From Aspergillus flavus (taxonomy: Eukaryota > Ascomycota > Eurotiomycetes > Eurotiales > Aspergillaceae): DNA of 64,000 nucleotides. The stretch is from contig NC_092410.1 of assembly GCF_009017415.1 (NCBI RefSeq), forward strand, positions 2,914,001 to 2,978,000, given 5' to 3'. The notes below the pieces were generated by a model. That model saw only the letters and a program-made list of their open reading frames with translations, made no database searches and had not been told where the DNA came from. Below are positions 23,346-35,892 of the stretch, piece by piece (positions within the stretch are counted from its first letter, which is position 1; each line of letters begins with the position of its first letter). Made by a program: the position numbers and the translations under genes.

Positions 23346-25239
23346 GGATGACGAGTGACTGGAACCAGCGATCGCGGCAAGGGACCAACCCAAAGATCAG
23401 GACGATTCCAACACCCCGCGCGATTTCAAGCTTAAATTAATTAGTGTTTTACGACCGGCAGGGTCAGGCACGATATCAGAGCGACAGTAATAAATTCAGA
23501 CCCGCGAGAACAGAATAACACAGGGGAGATGGATTAGCGCGGGCGGGATAATGCGTGGGCAATGGTAGGGAAAACAATAAGGAAATGAGAAGAGCGCGAT
23601 CGAAGCGCCAGTCACCAGGCACACTCCACTATCTTTGAATTTAGTTTGTTGTGGCCGAGGCTGGACATAATCAGAGCTAGTTCAGTAGGGATCATCGGAG
23701 GTTGCATCCCATTTCAGGTGAAATAGCAATCGAATGGTCTCATGGCGCGACGCCTCCTCAAACGCGACGGGAACGAGGGAAAAAGACAAGAAAAAGCAAA
23801 GATGTCCCTCGTGGTCATTGGATCATGGACAGACGAGCTTTTCGAGTCCTCGTACTGAAGAGGAACGAATCAAGGCTTACCGCCCCTTGGAGCCGCACCA
23901 GAGCTACTGCATCCTATGAAGCTGACGGGAATTGGGGCCAAACCCACAGGTCGGGCGGTCAAATCTCACGAATGACAGCGACAGTTGTTTCTTCCCCACT
24001 TCCAATCACTCGCACTTATGACTCCCTGCCGGAGTTGCCGCTGTTTCCCCGCCCGTCATTGGTCCTCGGAGCTGCCGCTGACAGTGTGGATCTATTCTGC
24101 AGTGCATCCCATACGACCTCCTCCAACTATTTAGTATTTACGAGTACTCCTACACCAAGTGGTAGTATGTGTCCGTATATGTTTGGATCGTACGGGCACA
24201 TTCAGCGGTACCACGTTGCGTAGCCCCCTATTTCTACGTGATCTTCCCCATAGGCAACAGTGCTACGACATCTCCCTCACGGATGGTTACCTCACGGCTA
24301 CCTACATCGTGGGTATCCCCGGTGGCTCCCAGGGTAACTACTAGGTCCGAGAATGAAGTAACACACTCAAGCCGACAAATGGCAATCTGGTTGGTATCAA
24401 GCAAGGTCGCGACATGCGCATAAGGGGAGAATCAAAAGTCTTTTAAGGTACAAATGATCCCATTCGCAAAACCATCCTTCTCCGCAGAGCAAATGATGGC
24501 TGCAAGCGTTAACAAAGGAACCAATGAACGTCAAAAAAAAATACAGGTCCTGAAAGTAAGAACGGGCAAAATTGGGGTTCGAGTAACCAGGATAAGGAAA
24601 TGATCAACGGGGAATACGTCGAGAAAAGAAACAAAACTATGGGTCACGGTCGGGGGCTCAGAATCAAAGACGTCGAAACATCAAGGGGTAATATCAGTAA
24701 GAACATAAATGGTATAAGGAGTGTCAACAGAGTATCACATAATGGGGATATCAGGAACACAATTCAACCCGCTTCTGTCAATTATGCTTTCAAGGCAAAC
24801 GGAACCAGTAGAAACTGTACCAAAGACAAATGATGGAGTAGATGGGGGACCCGGAAGAGAAGATACAAGCATGCGTCGCTGTATCCTTTTGCCACGGATT
24901 CCTTCAGACAAGAAAGGGCATCTTCACGTCGGCTATCTCGCTTGCCTAAAGGTGTTCCTTGTGGAGCTCCGTTTGTCCCACGTACAAGAATGATAGGGAA
25001 AATGGAAATAAGAAAACAAAAAAAAAAAAAAAAAAGAATAAAAAGAGTAGAATAGTACCATGAAGTACACAAGGGGCTGGTTTATCTCGGACCAACCAGA
25101 ACATCAAACTGGCGGTTGAGATAGAGCTGATCCAGAGATCGCGTACATTCGGTAAGTAGGGGGCTGGTACCCGTATGGGAATAGACATCATCAAGTGATA
25201 CTTGATTCGCGAACAGCATCCAGCAGAGTGAGAGGGCCA
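23346..25239. other. Intergenic spacer between annexin and septin genes
   Basis: 1.9 kb. An A-run at 25018-25035 lies near the 3' end of the septin gene. Open frames at 23702-24223 and 24600-24993 have no recognisable features. A frame on the minus strand at 25082-25351 overlaps the septin C-terminus and is discussed separately. Confidence 0.45.
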
Positions 25240-26874
25240 CTATCGTACTCGAGGCCCCTGGTCGAGGGGGCCCAGCCTCCCAGCATACATCTTCTTCGAG
25301 GGCCCAGCACTGGGGACGGGAGTTTTCCAATTCAAGCGGCTTGTCCTCCATCGCTCATACCAGACTACCCGACTGGCCTCGCGTAGTTCGGTACGCCAGT
25401 CGCTAAAGACGGACTCCTTGAGCCGGACGAAATCGCAGTGCTCAGCATCATAAGGATCCGCAAATCCCCAGGGGAATCTGCGACCGACGGGCTCATCACC
25501 GGCCTCCAATGAGTGGGGATCAGGGGACAAGATGGAGAAGGGCAGAATCTGAGGGGGAGCTTGCGTTCCAGACCCTTGGCTCTTGGTGGATGGTGAGCCG
25601 GGCTCTTTCTGGCCGTCCCCGGCGTTGTCAGGTGTATCTTCTTCTTCCTCATCAGCACTCTCCGAAGACGTGTATTCTTCCTCCTGGTCCTCCAGGGTGA
25701 GGATCTCGAGAGGGTCAATGTTGGCCTTCTTTAAGCTGTCCCAAACCGCCTTTCGCAGATACGACATATGTGCTGTAGTAATCGTGTCGGCCTTGCTGAT
25801 GACTGGGACCACAGTGGTCTTGCCCAACACGGTTCGCAGCACCTGAATATCGAGGTTCTCATCTAGAACACCAATGACTGGCGAGTCGGAAGCCTTGGGG
25901 GTCCCTTGCGCAGCTCTTTTTGCAGCCGCGATGTTCTCATCCAAGCGCACAGGGTCGAGGAGCAGGAATGTGCAGTGAATATGGGTGTCACGCACTCCGG
26001 GCGAACGAACGACTTTCATCTCTTCGCTCAGGGTCTCTTCAAATTTACTTTCCAGAAAGCCGGTCACGCCACGCAACTGGATGTCGACAATATTTCTCTC
26101 AAACCCCTGAGAGTCCCACAGGGTTAGCCCGACGCGTTCCCCATCGATTTCCGTTTCGAGGTATTCAGAGGTGTAGCCCTGGTTGGCAGGTTCATGTCGA
26201 TGTTGGTATTCCATTTCCTCGGCGGGGCGAGAGGGATGCTTGTGAGCTGGCATGGCCAGAGAACTTTTCAGGAAATTCAGAAACTCGGTTTTTCCCGAAT
26301 TGCGGGCGCCAATGACAAGGACGCTGTGCGAACAGTTAATGCGGGTCTGAGGTGAAGGCAATGAGTAGAAAGGGCCTTACTTGTACGGAGTAGGGTCCTT
26401 GCGCCGACGCAGCCTACGCGGGTTGTTGACGGTACTCACAGCACTGCTCGCATAGCTATAACGCCCGCGGTGTGTCATGCTTTCTGTGCGTGCGTAAGGG
26501 TCGTAGTCGGTACTCATCGAGTTGCGAGAGGGAGGTTGCTGTAGTTGGGGTGAAGGGGTGCTATTCGAAGGAGCGGTAGTGTTATTGGCGTGCCCTCGCT
26601 CTTCACCTCCAAAACTCTCCAGGATTGGGGCGGGAGATAGGTCGGGCAGGCGAGGAGGTTGCTTCAACATTGCTCCCTGTCGACGTAATTCCTCTTCGAT
26701 TGCTTGGGATTTGGAATTCTTCTTGCTCTTGCTTGCGAGTGGTTCGATGGACTTCGGACGACGGAGGAAACCTAAAGAGGAATTCCTGCGTTGATCTTTG
26801 TTGGTGCTACCGTTCTCAATGTCGGAGGGATCATGGTGTCCCGGGGAACGGAGTCCAGAAGTTGCAGTAGCCAT
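25240..26874 (-). CDS. aspE: Class 5 septin AspE-like GTPase
   Basis: Septins are GTP-binding proteins that assemble into filaments at septa, tips and branch sites; AspE is the class restricted to filamentous fungi. Two exons join in phase (26874-26381 and 26323-25240), giving 525 residues. An N-terminal extension of about 165 residues is basic and Ser/Pro-rich. The intron lies just before the P-loop VLVIGARNSGKTEF at about residues 166-178. LWDSQGFERN replaces the usual switch II DTPG, and VPVISKADTITTAHM contains the G4 motif (SKAD). An acidic loop (EEEYTSSESADEEEED) interrupts the region after G4. The septin unique element is hard to place. The C-terminus has no coiled coil, which also fits AspE. 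The last 37 codons overlap another open frame, so the extreme C-terminus is uncertain. Confidence 0.83.
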
Positions 26875-29056
26875 TGGGTCTTATTTTTCGGGTGGCTCTT
26901 TCCAATCACCCGATTGCTGGTAACACGGATGGGGTTTCGGAGGTACTTTGGCGCAAAAGTGGGGTAACTGTGAATGGCTTGTCTCAGATAAAAGAAATTC
27001 CCTTTTGCCCAAGATTCACTCGATGTACTATCGTGACGAGAATGGATCTGGTCGACTCCGTTACCTAGCAACTTCCCCGGCAAAGTACACAGTCAGTCAA
27101 TGTTCTCGAAGGCTCATGGGATTGTCAAGGGTCATCCAATTGCATACGAACAGGCACTCTTTTAGTCCTGCCCCTAAAAATACGATCAACAAGCTAAACG
27201 GTAAGCACTTACAGATCCTCAGCTGTCGCGAGCCGCACTCAAATCAAAATAGCTAAATATTTGTATGTGTCTTGGAGCTCTGTTGCACCAGCTTTTTTTT
27301 CGCAATAGAGTCTTTCGATTGACCGTGATGGAGTTCTTTGAACTCGGGTCAGGGCGCAAACAATCGGGAACGATTCAGCGGCAAACTCAAAAACAAATAT
27401 GTCCGAATACGTCAGATTGGAATTGACAATTCACGATTGATCAACATTCACAAGCCCAGCAAGTGTCTGTTGAGGCAAGCCTGATGTCTCTGCTAGAGGA
27501 CGAAATATACGCTATCGAAGCGACTGTTAGGGGTGAAGCTATAGCTCAAACGAACCACAGCTGTTCCGTTTTTTCTTTTTTTTCTTTTTTAATTTATTTT
27601 CTGTACTTCGATCTTAGCTCGAAGGAAAGAAACCAAAAGAATGTTGTGAAGAAGCCTGCTCACAGCATCCGACTCAAGCGGCGCATTAACATGAAACGCA
27701 AAGAAAAGGGGAAAAGAAATTGAGATTGAAGAGAAATAGTGGAAGGGACGAAGCGAAATGAGAGAGCGTTGGACGACTGATAATGATCGGCCTGCGAACG
27801 GATATTAGAAGGACAATGCTTTTCCTCTATCCGATCTGCCAATATCTGAGACTTTTGCTTCGCTCTGAGAGCACACACGAACTCAGGTCCAGGCTGCCTG
27901 GTGATTGTTCAGCTCGTCGGAACGTCAGAGCTCACCGATACTAGAACTCTTTGTTTGTTTCTTTTCTTTTTTTTTTTTTCCTTCTTTTTTCTCTTCCCCT
28001 CGTGGACGGGGACCTTTTTTTCAGTACAGCGGAGAAGCGATTCAGGGGCAACGCAAAAGTAAAGCCGCAGGCTTTCCAGAATTCCCCCACTGCTCTAAGT
28101 GCTTTTTAGGTTAGGTTGGGCGCCGAGCAATGCTTCTGAATGGATGAAGTGCTTGCCGTTTAGCTCTGGTCGTCGGGGGACACTAGCCGGTTTTGCGATT
28201 ACAGTAAAGTTACTGAGAAGTACAGGACCCTCCGGAGTCCAGAAGAGCTTTGCGATTGAAAAGGGGGGTGTTGTTGCTGGATCTGGGATGATAACTATAC
28301 TTGAGAATCCTGGAGGCAAACACTGTTGGGGCGGACCAGGTAATTGACGCCATAGGCGATCCTCGTTCAACTTACCTCATCAGTGGGATTTCTTGTTGTT
28401 GGTATACTAACCGAGTATCTGAAGTAAACAAACGATAGGCAGTACCTCTGATCCATGGAAATATCAATACCGTATATAAGTATGGTACGATACGGAATTA
28501 CGTAAGGTCCATACCTCAGCCGTCTTTTCAGACTAAAGCGCACCTTTTTTTTGGGATCAATTGATGATCAATGTCCACACGTGGGTATGTGACATCCCCT
28601 CAACTCATTAGACATGAGCGTGCTGCAGATGCCATGCATTTCCGCCCGCCCTGCTATTGATTAATCAGAAATGCTCCATTTTTCCACAATTCAATCGATC
28701 CAAATCCATGGACCTGTATAACCGGTCCAACCAACATGGACATCGTGCCCACCTCCCTTTTTGGATCGAGACCTAGAACCTGGTATCAGTACAGGAGGTA
28801 TCGATACCGTAAGAACCGAGATTAACTGGCAAACCACGTTTAATTGGCTCCAGTTCGGAGCTTTTTCCCATGAACCCGCATTGTGAGCTGTTCCAAACTT
28901 ACGACTCACTCGTAGGCCAAGCTACCAATTACACTTTAGAGTCTCCTCCTCCTCGTGATGCAATTTCCCTACAAGGTTTCAACCCTCAGAACTTAACCCC
29001 TGCCAATGAACCATGGATACCAATACCAACGGTCATGTTGACCGTCGAACATGCAC
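26875..29056. other. Long intergenic spacer
   Basis: 2.2 kb upstream of the septin gene. T-rich stretches lie at 27565-27600 and 27955-28000. Short words such as GGTATCGATACC recur near 28790-28810. Frames at 28099-28347 and 28870-29205 have no family features, and the latter runs antisense to part of the GFA-fold gene. Nothing is supported. Confidence 0.4.
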
Positions 29057-29536
29057 TCAGACGGAATACGGAGGTCCAAGTCTATTCTTCCCGTCCACGG
29101 CCCGATAGTCTAACTCGTCCAGCACATCTTCAATGCCTTGAATCATGTGGATCTCGGAGCCCATTAGAACTATACACTCACCGACAACCGAAGCTTACCA
29201 AATAAGGCAAAGCGGGGATCTGAAACAACAACCTACATTGATTGCCATCATTTCTCTTTCCTTTTCAAACTGGGACTCCTTAAAGTCTATCAACACAGAT
29301 GTCCCGCAGTTAGGGCAGAACTTGTGCGGTTTTGTTCTGTTCCCGAATCGGTACTCCGCGAGCTGGTCCTCTCCGCGACGGAAGACTACATCCTTTCGAA
29401 GAGGATACACCAGGAGAAAACTATTCTTCGTGCAGATGGAGCAATTGCATCGGTTGATTTTGATGGTCTTCAACGGTGCTAGGGAGAAGGAAAATCGAAC
29501 GGCGCCACAGTGACAGTTGGCGTTGTACGTTTCCAT
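29057..29536 (-). CDS. GFA/CENP-V-fold zinc protein
   Basis: Small zinc-binding protein of the family named after glutathione-dependent formaldehyde-activating enzyme; most fungal members have no known substrate. Two exons join in phase: 29536-29237 and 29152-29057, giving 131 residues, normal for the family. Zinc ligands are visible in order: NCHCGAVRFSF (C.C), RCNCSICTKNS (C.C..C) and KFCPNCGTSV (C..C). The core strands (AEYRFGNRTKPHKFCPNCG) match the family closely. The second exon supplies IHMIQGIEDVLDELDY and a short tail. The 84-nt intron has a GTAGGT donor. The acceptor was chosen because it alone keeps the family-like join. Confidence 0.85.
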
Positions 29537-30545
29537 GGCTGACTCTTTGTCTCAGGTTGCAATAGCCTAACTCAGGTAAGATGAAGTCAACAAGGCAACA
29601 GATGGGGCTCTCGGCGATAAATAAAGGCTATCAGCTTGTTCAATTTCAACAGGGCTACAGCCAAGACGTCCGTTAAATAACGATCTCTTGCTGACGAGGC
29701 TTATTCGGGACCCCTCAGGTGCATGAGGCATGGCTGGCTGCATTGGTTCCTCGTTATCGTTGATCTATTTCTGATAGACATGATGACGAAGCTACCGGTC
29801 AGGCGATAAGTTGACAGCATAGTCGACGTTGACTAAACATAATTCCCAAATCTTTAATTGGGTGCTGTCACTTGTAAGGATGAACCCCTCGGTATTCAGG
29901 CCGACCAACGAAGGAACCCATGTCTTCGATCTATACGTTTCTCGGTACGGAGTAGATATGAATGGATATCCACATTCATATGGGGGCAAGAGATACTCAT
30001 GATCATTGAAATCAAATGTAACGGTTTCAAGTGAAGCGAGGATTTATCAACTCCTTCATTGACTGCTCATATGATAAAGCTGTTGATGTATCAAATTGCG
30101 ATTCAATCAAAAAGGAAAGAGGCTCTCCTCCCACATGATACTCCGTACTCCAAATACAGTCCAAAAGACGCCTGAGGCGACTGTAGGCAGAACCTACCTG
30201 ACATGTCACTAGGCCCGGAAGGGCTAGAGCCTTCGAATCTTAGTTGCAGCGCTAATCAATAGGTAGTGATTCTTAATTAACTGAGAAACACTCCGTAACG
30301 ATGGCTCATTGTGTGGCCGGCATTTAATTGCGATCGCAGATTGTCGTGTCGATCCCCATCATATCTGACACAATTTAAATTGGTCTGTTTGACTTCTGCA
30401 AATGAAAAGAGCGAACGCTATATAACATGTTCAACACATTCATTCAGGGGCACAATCCCCGAAAATAAGTCCCCACAACCAGCTTATGCACAATGACCGT
30501 TGTAAAGGCAGTCGATCCGTCCAACTAACCTGACACCGTTTGTTG
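29537..30545. other. Intergenic spacer
   Basis: 1.0 kb, AT-rich in parts. It contains two copies of the TACGGAGTA/TACTCCGTA palindromic word (29946-29954 and 30139-30147). No gene is supported. Confidence 0.45.
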
Positions 30546-31811
30546 TCAATGCTCTTCCAACGTCTGATTCTCCCAGATTCGGAAAGGAAGAACGACACAT
30601 GGGCTACTCGGGCACACTTTGTCCCTCACCAGTTTCTTGAATTTCGGTCCATTCGGCCCCGCAACGTACTTTTTCTGTCCAAACAGTTCCGGCCCTCCCG
30701 GCAGCGCATCGTCTCCCCACTGGCCGTTGAAATTCAACCAGTTGACTGGGTACCCAGAGTCATAGGCCTGGAACGTTTCCTTAGAAGCATCATAGCTATA
30801 AACATAGGCACTCAGGATCGGGTCCCACAATGTACCAGAATCAGTATGGTCCACAATCAGCCCATCAGGGAGGTTGAAGCCGGGAATAGTGTGATCATGT
30901 TTCCTGAGTCAAGCCTTAGCCTCGCATTATCTATGGCCAGAAAACGCTTGGAAGTACATACCCAGAAATGGCATAATTAGCATGGGTACCGTTCCCTGAA
31001 TATGCAATCGGACGCTTGCCGATTTTCTCCGTTGCTCCATACGTAAACGCCTGCCCCGAGGCATGCTGGCTGTACCAGATTGCTTGTGGGACACCCTGCG
31101 AGAACCGTATCATATTATGCTCCCTGTCGAGACCACATCAGTTTCTGAAGTCGATTTGTTTCTTGACCTTGTCACTGACCAGTCTCCGATATGGTCCCCG
31201 AACTCCATTGCTAAAACTGTGTTTCCCTGGTTAAAACTACAAATATGGTAAGCGTGGGGAGAATTACCACTGTAGGCGAATATCACTCACGCATAGAAGT
31301 AGAAATAAAAAGCGTCCAGGGTCCCGTCCCCGTGGTCGCGAAGAATGATGGTTGAAGAGATTGCGTCCTGCGTTCGACCGTCTTGGTCAGGTTTAACCCC
31401 TCCAAACCATGAAGGCTGAGGGTCAGCATCGATTCCTTCCTTTGAAGTCAAATAAACGCTCGTGTTGCCAAGGTTATTAAACTGGTCAAGGTTATCAAGA
31501 GTTGTCGCCGACGGGGCCTTGTCGATAGGTTTCCAATTCACCATCGGCGTGGTGTGTACAAGCTGCTCCCCGATGTCAGAGGGCATATATGCTTCCTCAC
31601 TATGTAACCAGACCATCGGTGCTAACGAGTTATTAGAATATTTTCTGTAAAAGATATTGCGTGACTCACCATATTCCAATACATAACTCGGTACTGTTGT
31701 TGCAGTCACATCTCGTAGCGAGACATGGAATGTTGCCTCTACGGGACGAGGTATTGCACTCAGTACATGTATTTGGAGAGAGTAAATCCACGAGAGAGTT
31801 GGAGTCCACAT
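30546..31811 (-). CDS. Vps62-family protein
   Basis: Member of the fungal family named after yeast Vps62, whose molecular role is poorly known (linked to cytoplasm-to-vacuole transport). Five exons join in phase: 31811-31670, 31621-31291, 31236-31180, 31123-30962 and 30903-30546, giving 349 residues. Typical blocks are APMVWLHSEEAYMPSDIGEQL near the start, DAFYFYFYAFNQGN, FGDHIGDWEHNMIRF (the most conserved block, spread over two introns), AIWYSQHASGQAF, SGNGTHANYAISG, and LNFNGQWGDDALP toward the end. The ATG at 31811 begins MWTPTLSWIYSLQI, a moderately hydrophobic start that could be a weak signal sequence. Several NxS/T sequons hint at secretion, but this is not certain. Confidence 0.83.
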
Positions 31812-32648
31812 CTTGACCCCAGGGTTATAAGGTTCAAGTTGATCGCTATGGTGAGCGTGTCTTGGACTAATCAAACATTCCCAGGTCGTCTTTCCTACGC
31901 ATCGCTCTTTCCTTCAGCAGCATCGTGTCTCCCGAGTTTAAAAAGCTTTGAACCTCCCCTCAGACTTGATCACGGGAGACAGGGTCCAATAACCCGTCAT
32001 AGGAACTGATGCGGGAAAGTAATGCAGAATGCAGACCGCAGCTGACCATCCGATTACCTCCAGCATCCCGGGTCATCGCATCCGATTGATTCTCATATAT
32101 CGGCTAACTGATAGGTACCAGAGCCAATGCCTTTATGCTCTGGGACCACGCACGGCTCAGAGCTGGTCGGATCGGACCTTATCTTTTGATCAGGATCTTC
32201 ATCTCACTGCAGTCTGATTCTCGGGGACTATCTCAGCCCTCTGCGACTAGCCAAAGCTTTTTCTGCACTAGACAACATAAACACGCCCAATGAATAAGAT
32301 CCGAGGTCGAACGTGGCTTGTGACCGACAGGTCACGTTAGGCATCCCGTGATATCATCGGGAATTCTGCCATCCCTGCAGTGATCACCCGCCTATTTCAA
32401 AGTATGCCTACTGACATCAGGTACAATATCCGATAGATACCCTACCTAGAACAGCATCCCACCGGCCATGTCAACTGCGCAAACGCTGACAATACAATTC
32501 ATGCCCATACCCTATATACACAAAGTCCAAAGTCCAAAGTCCTGTTAACAATACACCTCATCCCTCCAAAGTCAAGCAACAGATAAAAAGTCCCCTCCCC
32601 TAGAATTTCTCCCAGATACCGAACCCCAACTAACCCATCTAACAAGCA
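31812..32648. other. Intergenic spacer
   Basis: 837 bp between same-strand genes. A tandem AAGTCC/AAGTCCAA stretch lies at 32521-32543. No gene is supported. Confidence 0.45.
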
Positions 32649-33431
32649 TCATAAAGCACTTCCATTCTGCTTATTCTTCTTCTCTGCCTGTTTCATCAAC
32701 TTGAAAACCCTCAAATCCAACGGGATCTTATCCCCCAGCCACGTCGCCCGCTGTGTATGATTGCGCTCTTCTTCCTCCTCATCTGTATTCGGGTGAAGCA
32801 GCGCACTCAACGGTCCTCGATTAATGATAAGCCAGGGAATGAACGCCCCAAACTGCGCCGGAGTGAAAATGTTAACTTCGAACATGGCAATGGGGTGAGG
32901 TCCAAGTGGTCCTTCGAAGAATCGGTAGATGCGTAGCTCGGGGACTATTGGTCATAGCAATCAGTAACCGCTTCTCTTCTCTGACACGGCGGGAAAACAG
33001 AAAATAGGAGGATTGATTATACATTCACGGCGGACTCGCTCGTAAAGAGCCCTTGCGTATGCGACTTGGTCGGGATTATTCTGTTGGTTAAAACCATGTC
33101 AGTTATGACCACTCATTCGGCGTATGCAACATGATAGATAGATAGATGAATAGATAAAAACGAACCTGAAAATGGTAGATATGGACATCGAATCCCCCGC
33201 GTCGGTCTTTTGCCAGCGGATCGGGGAACTCTTCATATGCTTTGCTTAGAATGCCGTGTTGGGGGTTCTTGACGGTTTTGCCATCTTCATGTAATTCTCT
33301 ATACGACCCTTGTTAGTCTCATCGTACTTGCTAAAGACAATAATAATATACTATACATACACAGGCAGCGGCTCCAAACCCTCATACCCCTTCAAGGGCG
33401 AGGGATAATCAAAAGCAAATTGATCAGTCAT
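32649..33431 (-). CDS. DOPA 4,5-dioxygenase-like protein
   Basis: Small protein of the fungal/bacterial DOPA 4,5-extradiol dioxygenase family, first described from Amanita pigment synthesis; most family members have unknown substrates. Four exons join in phase: 33431-33361, 33298-33166, 33080-33023 and 32944-32649, giving 185 residues. The start is the ATG at 33431 (MTDQFAFDYPSP). Conserved blocks are FDVHIYHFQ (with the H.Y.H pattern), YARALYERVRREFPELRIYRFFEGPLGPHP, and AMFEVNIFTPAQFGAFIPWL. INRGPLSALLHPNT carries another conserved His. After this core an acidic run (DEEEEER) and a basic tail follow. It is cytosolic, with no signal peptide seen. Confidence 0.86.
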
Positions 33432-34146
33432 TGCGTTGAATCGTTGAAACTCCCGGGTCGCAGAAAGGAAAATATGAGGGGCGAGTAAAGAGGGGAAGTA
33501 CGTAGATATAGATCGCAGGGAGGGGGATCTTAATAACCGGTCCACTATACACGGCTTATTATAAAATATTGGCGCAGGTAGATTATAAGGTAGTATGTAT
33601 TTAGTAATAAATCAATTTCATGTAAGTAATCAGTTTCTGAATTGCTGATATATTCCAATGATGTGATTATGTGGATTTCTTGTGATATTGGGAATTAATT
33701 AGAAATGGATGGGGTTCGTTCCGCACTTTGACAAAAACGCGGAATAGAAGGTTTTCTTGGCGTGTTGATGGATCTGGGATCTTATCAGATCTAGACTCTT
33801 TTTGGCAACTTTTTTTTGGATGTTTGTCGTTTGTCGGTCTATTTTAGGTTGGTGAGTTGGTTTGCGGTTGTTAATTTGACTTAAGGTTTGTGTAGAAGTA
33901 GAATATTCTGCATGGTGTTCGTTTAGTTGGTCTGTTATGGGGCCTCGTTATATATTTTTGTGTAGGCTAAGATATTCGCGGTATAAGAGGGGGGTGGCTC
34001 ATGCATGTATATCTTCATCTCATCGTTATTCATGATCAAATACTGGATGTGTAAAAGTATTTACTACACAAAAAAGAGAATCCCCAATGGTAATAATACC
34101 AGCTTCCAGACGCCAAACCCAATTCACGTTTATTTTATGGACTTCA
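33432..34146. other. Intergenic spacer
   Basis: 715 bp, AT-rich, between same-strand genes. It should hold the promoter of the dioxygenase-like gene and the 3' end of the RS-rich gene. Nothing specific is seen. Confidence 0.45.
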
Positions 34147-35456
34147 CTACCAAGAAGCCTTAACATCAATATGCCCATCCTCATTGACATACTTTCCGCG
34201 GTCCCATTCTCGACCTTCGCCTTTCTTGGACCACTTCACATCCTCTAATCTACCCTCAGAATCGCCGGTGGTAGGCGTAGTGTTGCTTTTCCACTGCTTC
34301 ACAAAGGCGTCATCGAAACCAGCTTCGCGCAATCTGTCCTCGCCTCTTTGCTTCCAACGGGCTCGGTCACGGACTGCTTCGAGAGCGAGCTCCCAATCAT
34401 CATCTCCGGTCATAAGGCCGGCCACAGGGCGGCGGCTGGGCTTGCCACTAGCATTCTCGTCGTCATCTTCTAGTTGCACATCCAAAGTAGGGTCGTAGTC
34501 CGGGGCGAAATGTGCGTCAATGTTGCTCATGTTGGGTCTGTAGGCACCCCGTCCTCGAGAACGAATCGGTGCTGCACCAGTAGAATTATTTGCCTGCGGA
34601 GGCAGGGGCCCAACAAGGTCCTCAAGAGGGTCTGATTCATATCCTAGCTGTTGATCTTGGATAGCTACCGGGTGCAGCGGCGATGATGCCTTGACTTTAC
34701 TCGTAGAACTCCTCTCTGGGGAACATTGCTCACGATCTCTACGTTTGCGTCTATCATTCGGACTAAGCGATCGAGACCGAGACCTTGAAGGTGACCTGGA
34801 GCGCCTCCGTTGCCGATAGTGGCGACTGCGAGACTTCGTTACTCGATCCTCTTGCGGGGATCGACTGCGCGACCTGGAATAGGAACGGTGCCGACGACTT
34901 CTTCGCGAAGATCTGTGTCGATCTTCATCCTCGCCGTAGGAATCACGCCTCCGCCGGTGTCGATGGGAGCGATCTCTGTCCGCCGAAGCCGAGCGGCTTC
35001 TATGCCTTCTCCGATAGGAGCTATGTCTATCTTCACGGTCGTCTTTTCTGTCCCTGTGCAATTTGCAATCGTCTGATCGGGGTTGACGGCTATGAGGATC
35101 TTTTCTTGAATCGTTTGATAAAGAAGCTGGCTGGTTCCGTAGCTGTCGCATTCGTTCTCTAGCTTCCCTCTCTTCCTTTCGCTTTAATGCGGAATTGTGA
35201 TTGTCTGTTTCTTTTATGATGTGTCTCAAGAATCGCGTATTCGGTTTAGGAGCAGCGCCTGTAGGCCTGCAATGGCTACTCGTCAGCTTTGGTGGATTTG
35301 AGACAGGGAAGTGGCTACTAACCTCTTCGGCATATAAGCACCCATCCCCAGGGCAGAGTACTTTAGCGAACTGTCTCGCGCTTCATTTGCGAGGACTTGC
35401 GCAACGTAGTCATCATCATCAAGGCTGCCATTGGCTCTCCCAGTATGGGGTGGCAT
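34147..35456 (-). CDS. RS-rich nuclear protein, splicing-factor 38B-like
   Basis: Probable nuclear mRNA-processing protein. Two exons join in phase: 35456-35323 and 35266-34147, giving 417 residues. The N-terminal 100 residues look conserved: a start with DDDDYVAQVLANEARDSS, then YSALGMGAYMPKRPTG, then KPNTRFLRHIIKETDNHN and a Lys/Glu/Arg helix (RKEEREARERMRQL). The middle is a long Arg/Ser/His-rich domain of RS and RRRH runs, typical of proteins in nuclear speckles. The C-terminus has a separate conserved-looking block (GDDDWELALEAVRDRARWKQRG, then GFDDAFVKQWK). Fungal relatives are often annotated as pre-mRNA splicing factor 38B; I cannot confirm that specific orthology. It is divergent from sos7 with 436 bp between the starts. 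Confidence 0.75.
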
Positions 35457-35892
35457 CGTAGCTCCGAGGTAAGTAGTGTGTACACGGGAGGAAGATTGTT
35501 GATATAACCTGGACGGGGAGATATGCTATTAACTAGTTAATTGACAGAGACGGTTTAACACTGTGGCACTGTACAATACAACTAAAGCTTGAAAAGAGCA
35601 CCCCGTCGGTTGCACCGATTAGAGATCGGCGATATCAGGGAAATGGCGAATTAGTCCATCATACTTGCCGTCCTTTGCCTGGGGAACCCTTCACCGCCTG
35701 CAGGGAAGATCAGCGGTCTCACTATTTTTGTTTATCTCCGCATATTCTGCCGACGCGCTACAATTATCAGCGCATTGAGGGGCTTATCGTTGACATTCAA
35801 CCACTTCGGTACGGCTCGAATATACCAGTCAATCGACTTAATACCTTGCCACTGTCGCAAAATACTACTACACAGACTTCGCCTACGAAATC
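35457..35892. promoter_or_regulatory. Shared divergent promoter region (RS-rich gene / sos7)
   Basis: 436 bp between two start codons on opposite strands. No specific site is recognised. Confidence 0.5.

Noticed and set aside
28870..29205. 111-codon plus-strand open frame
   Set aside because: It runs antisense to the second exon of the GFA-fold gene. The GFA exon fits its family and splice phase, while this frame matches nothing I know.
30180..30260. Possible tRNA, from a TTCGAATC word resembling a B box
   Set aside because: The flanking bases do not form a T-arm or acceptor stem, and no A box lies at the right distance. No tRNA was found elsewhere in the window.
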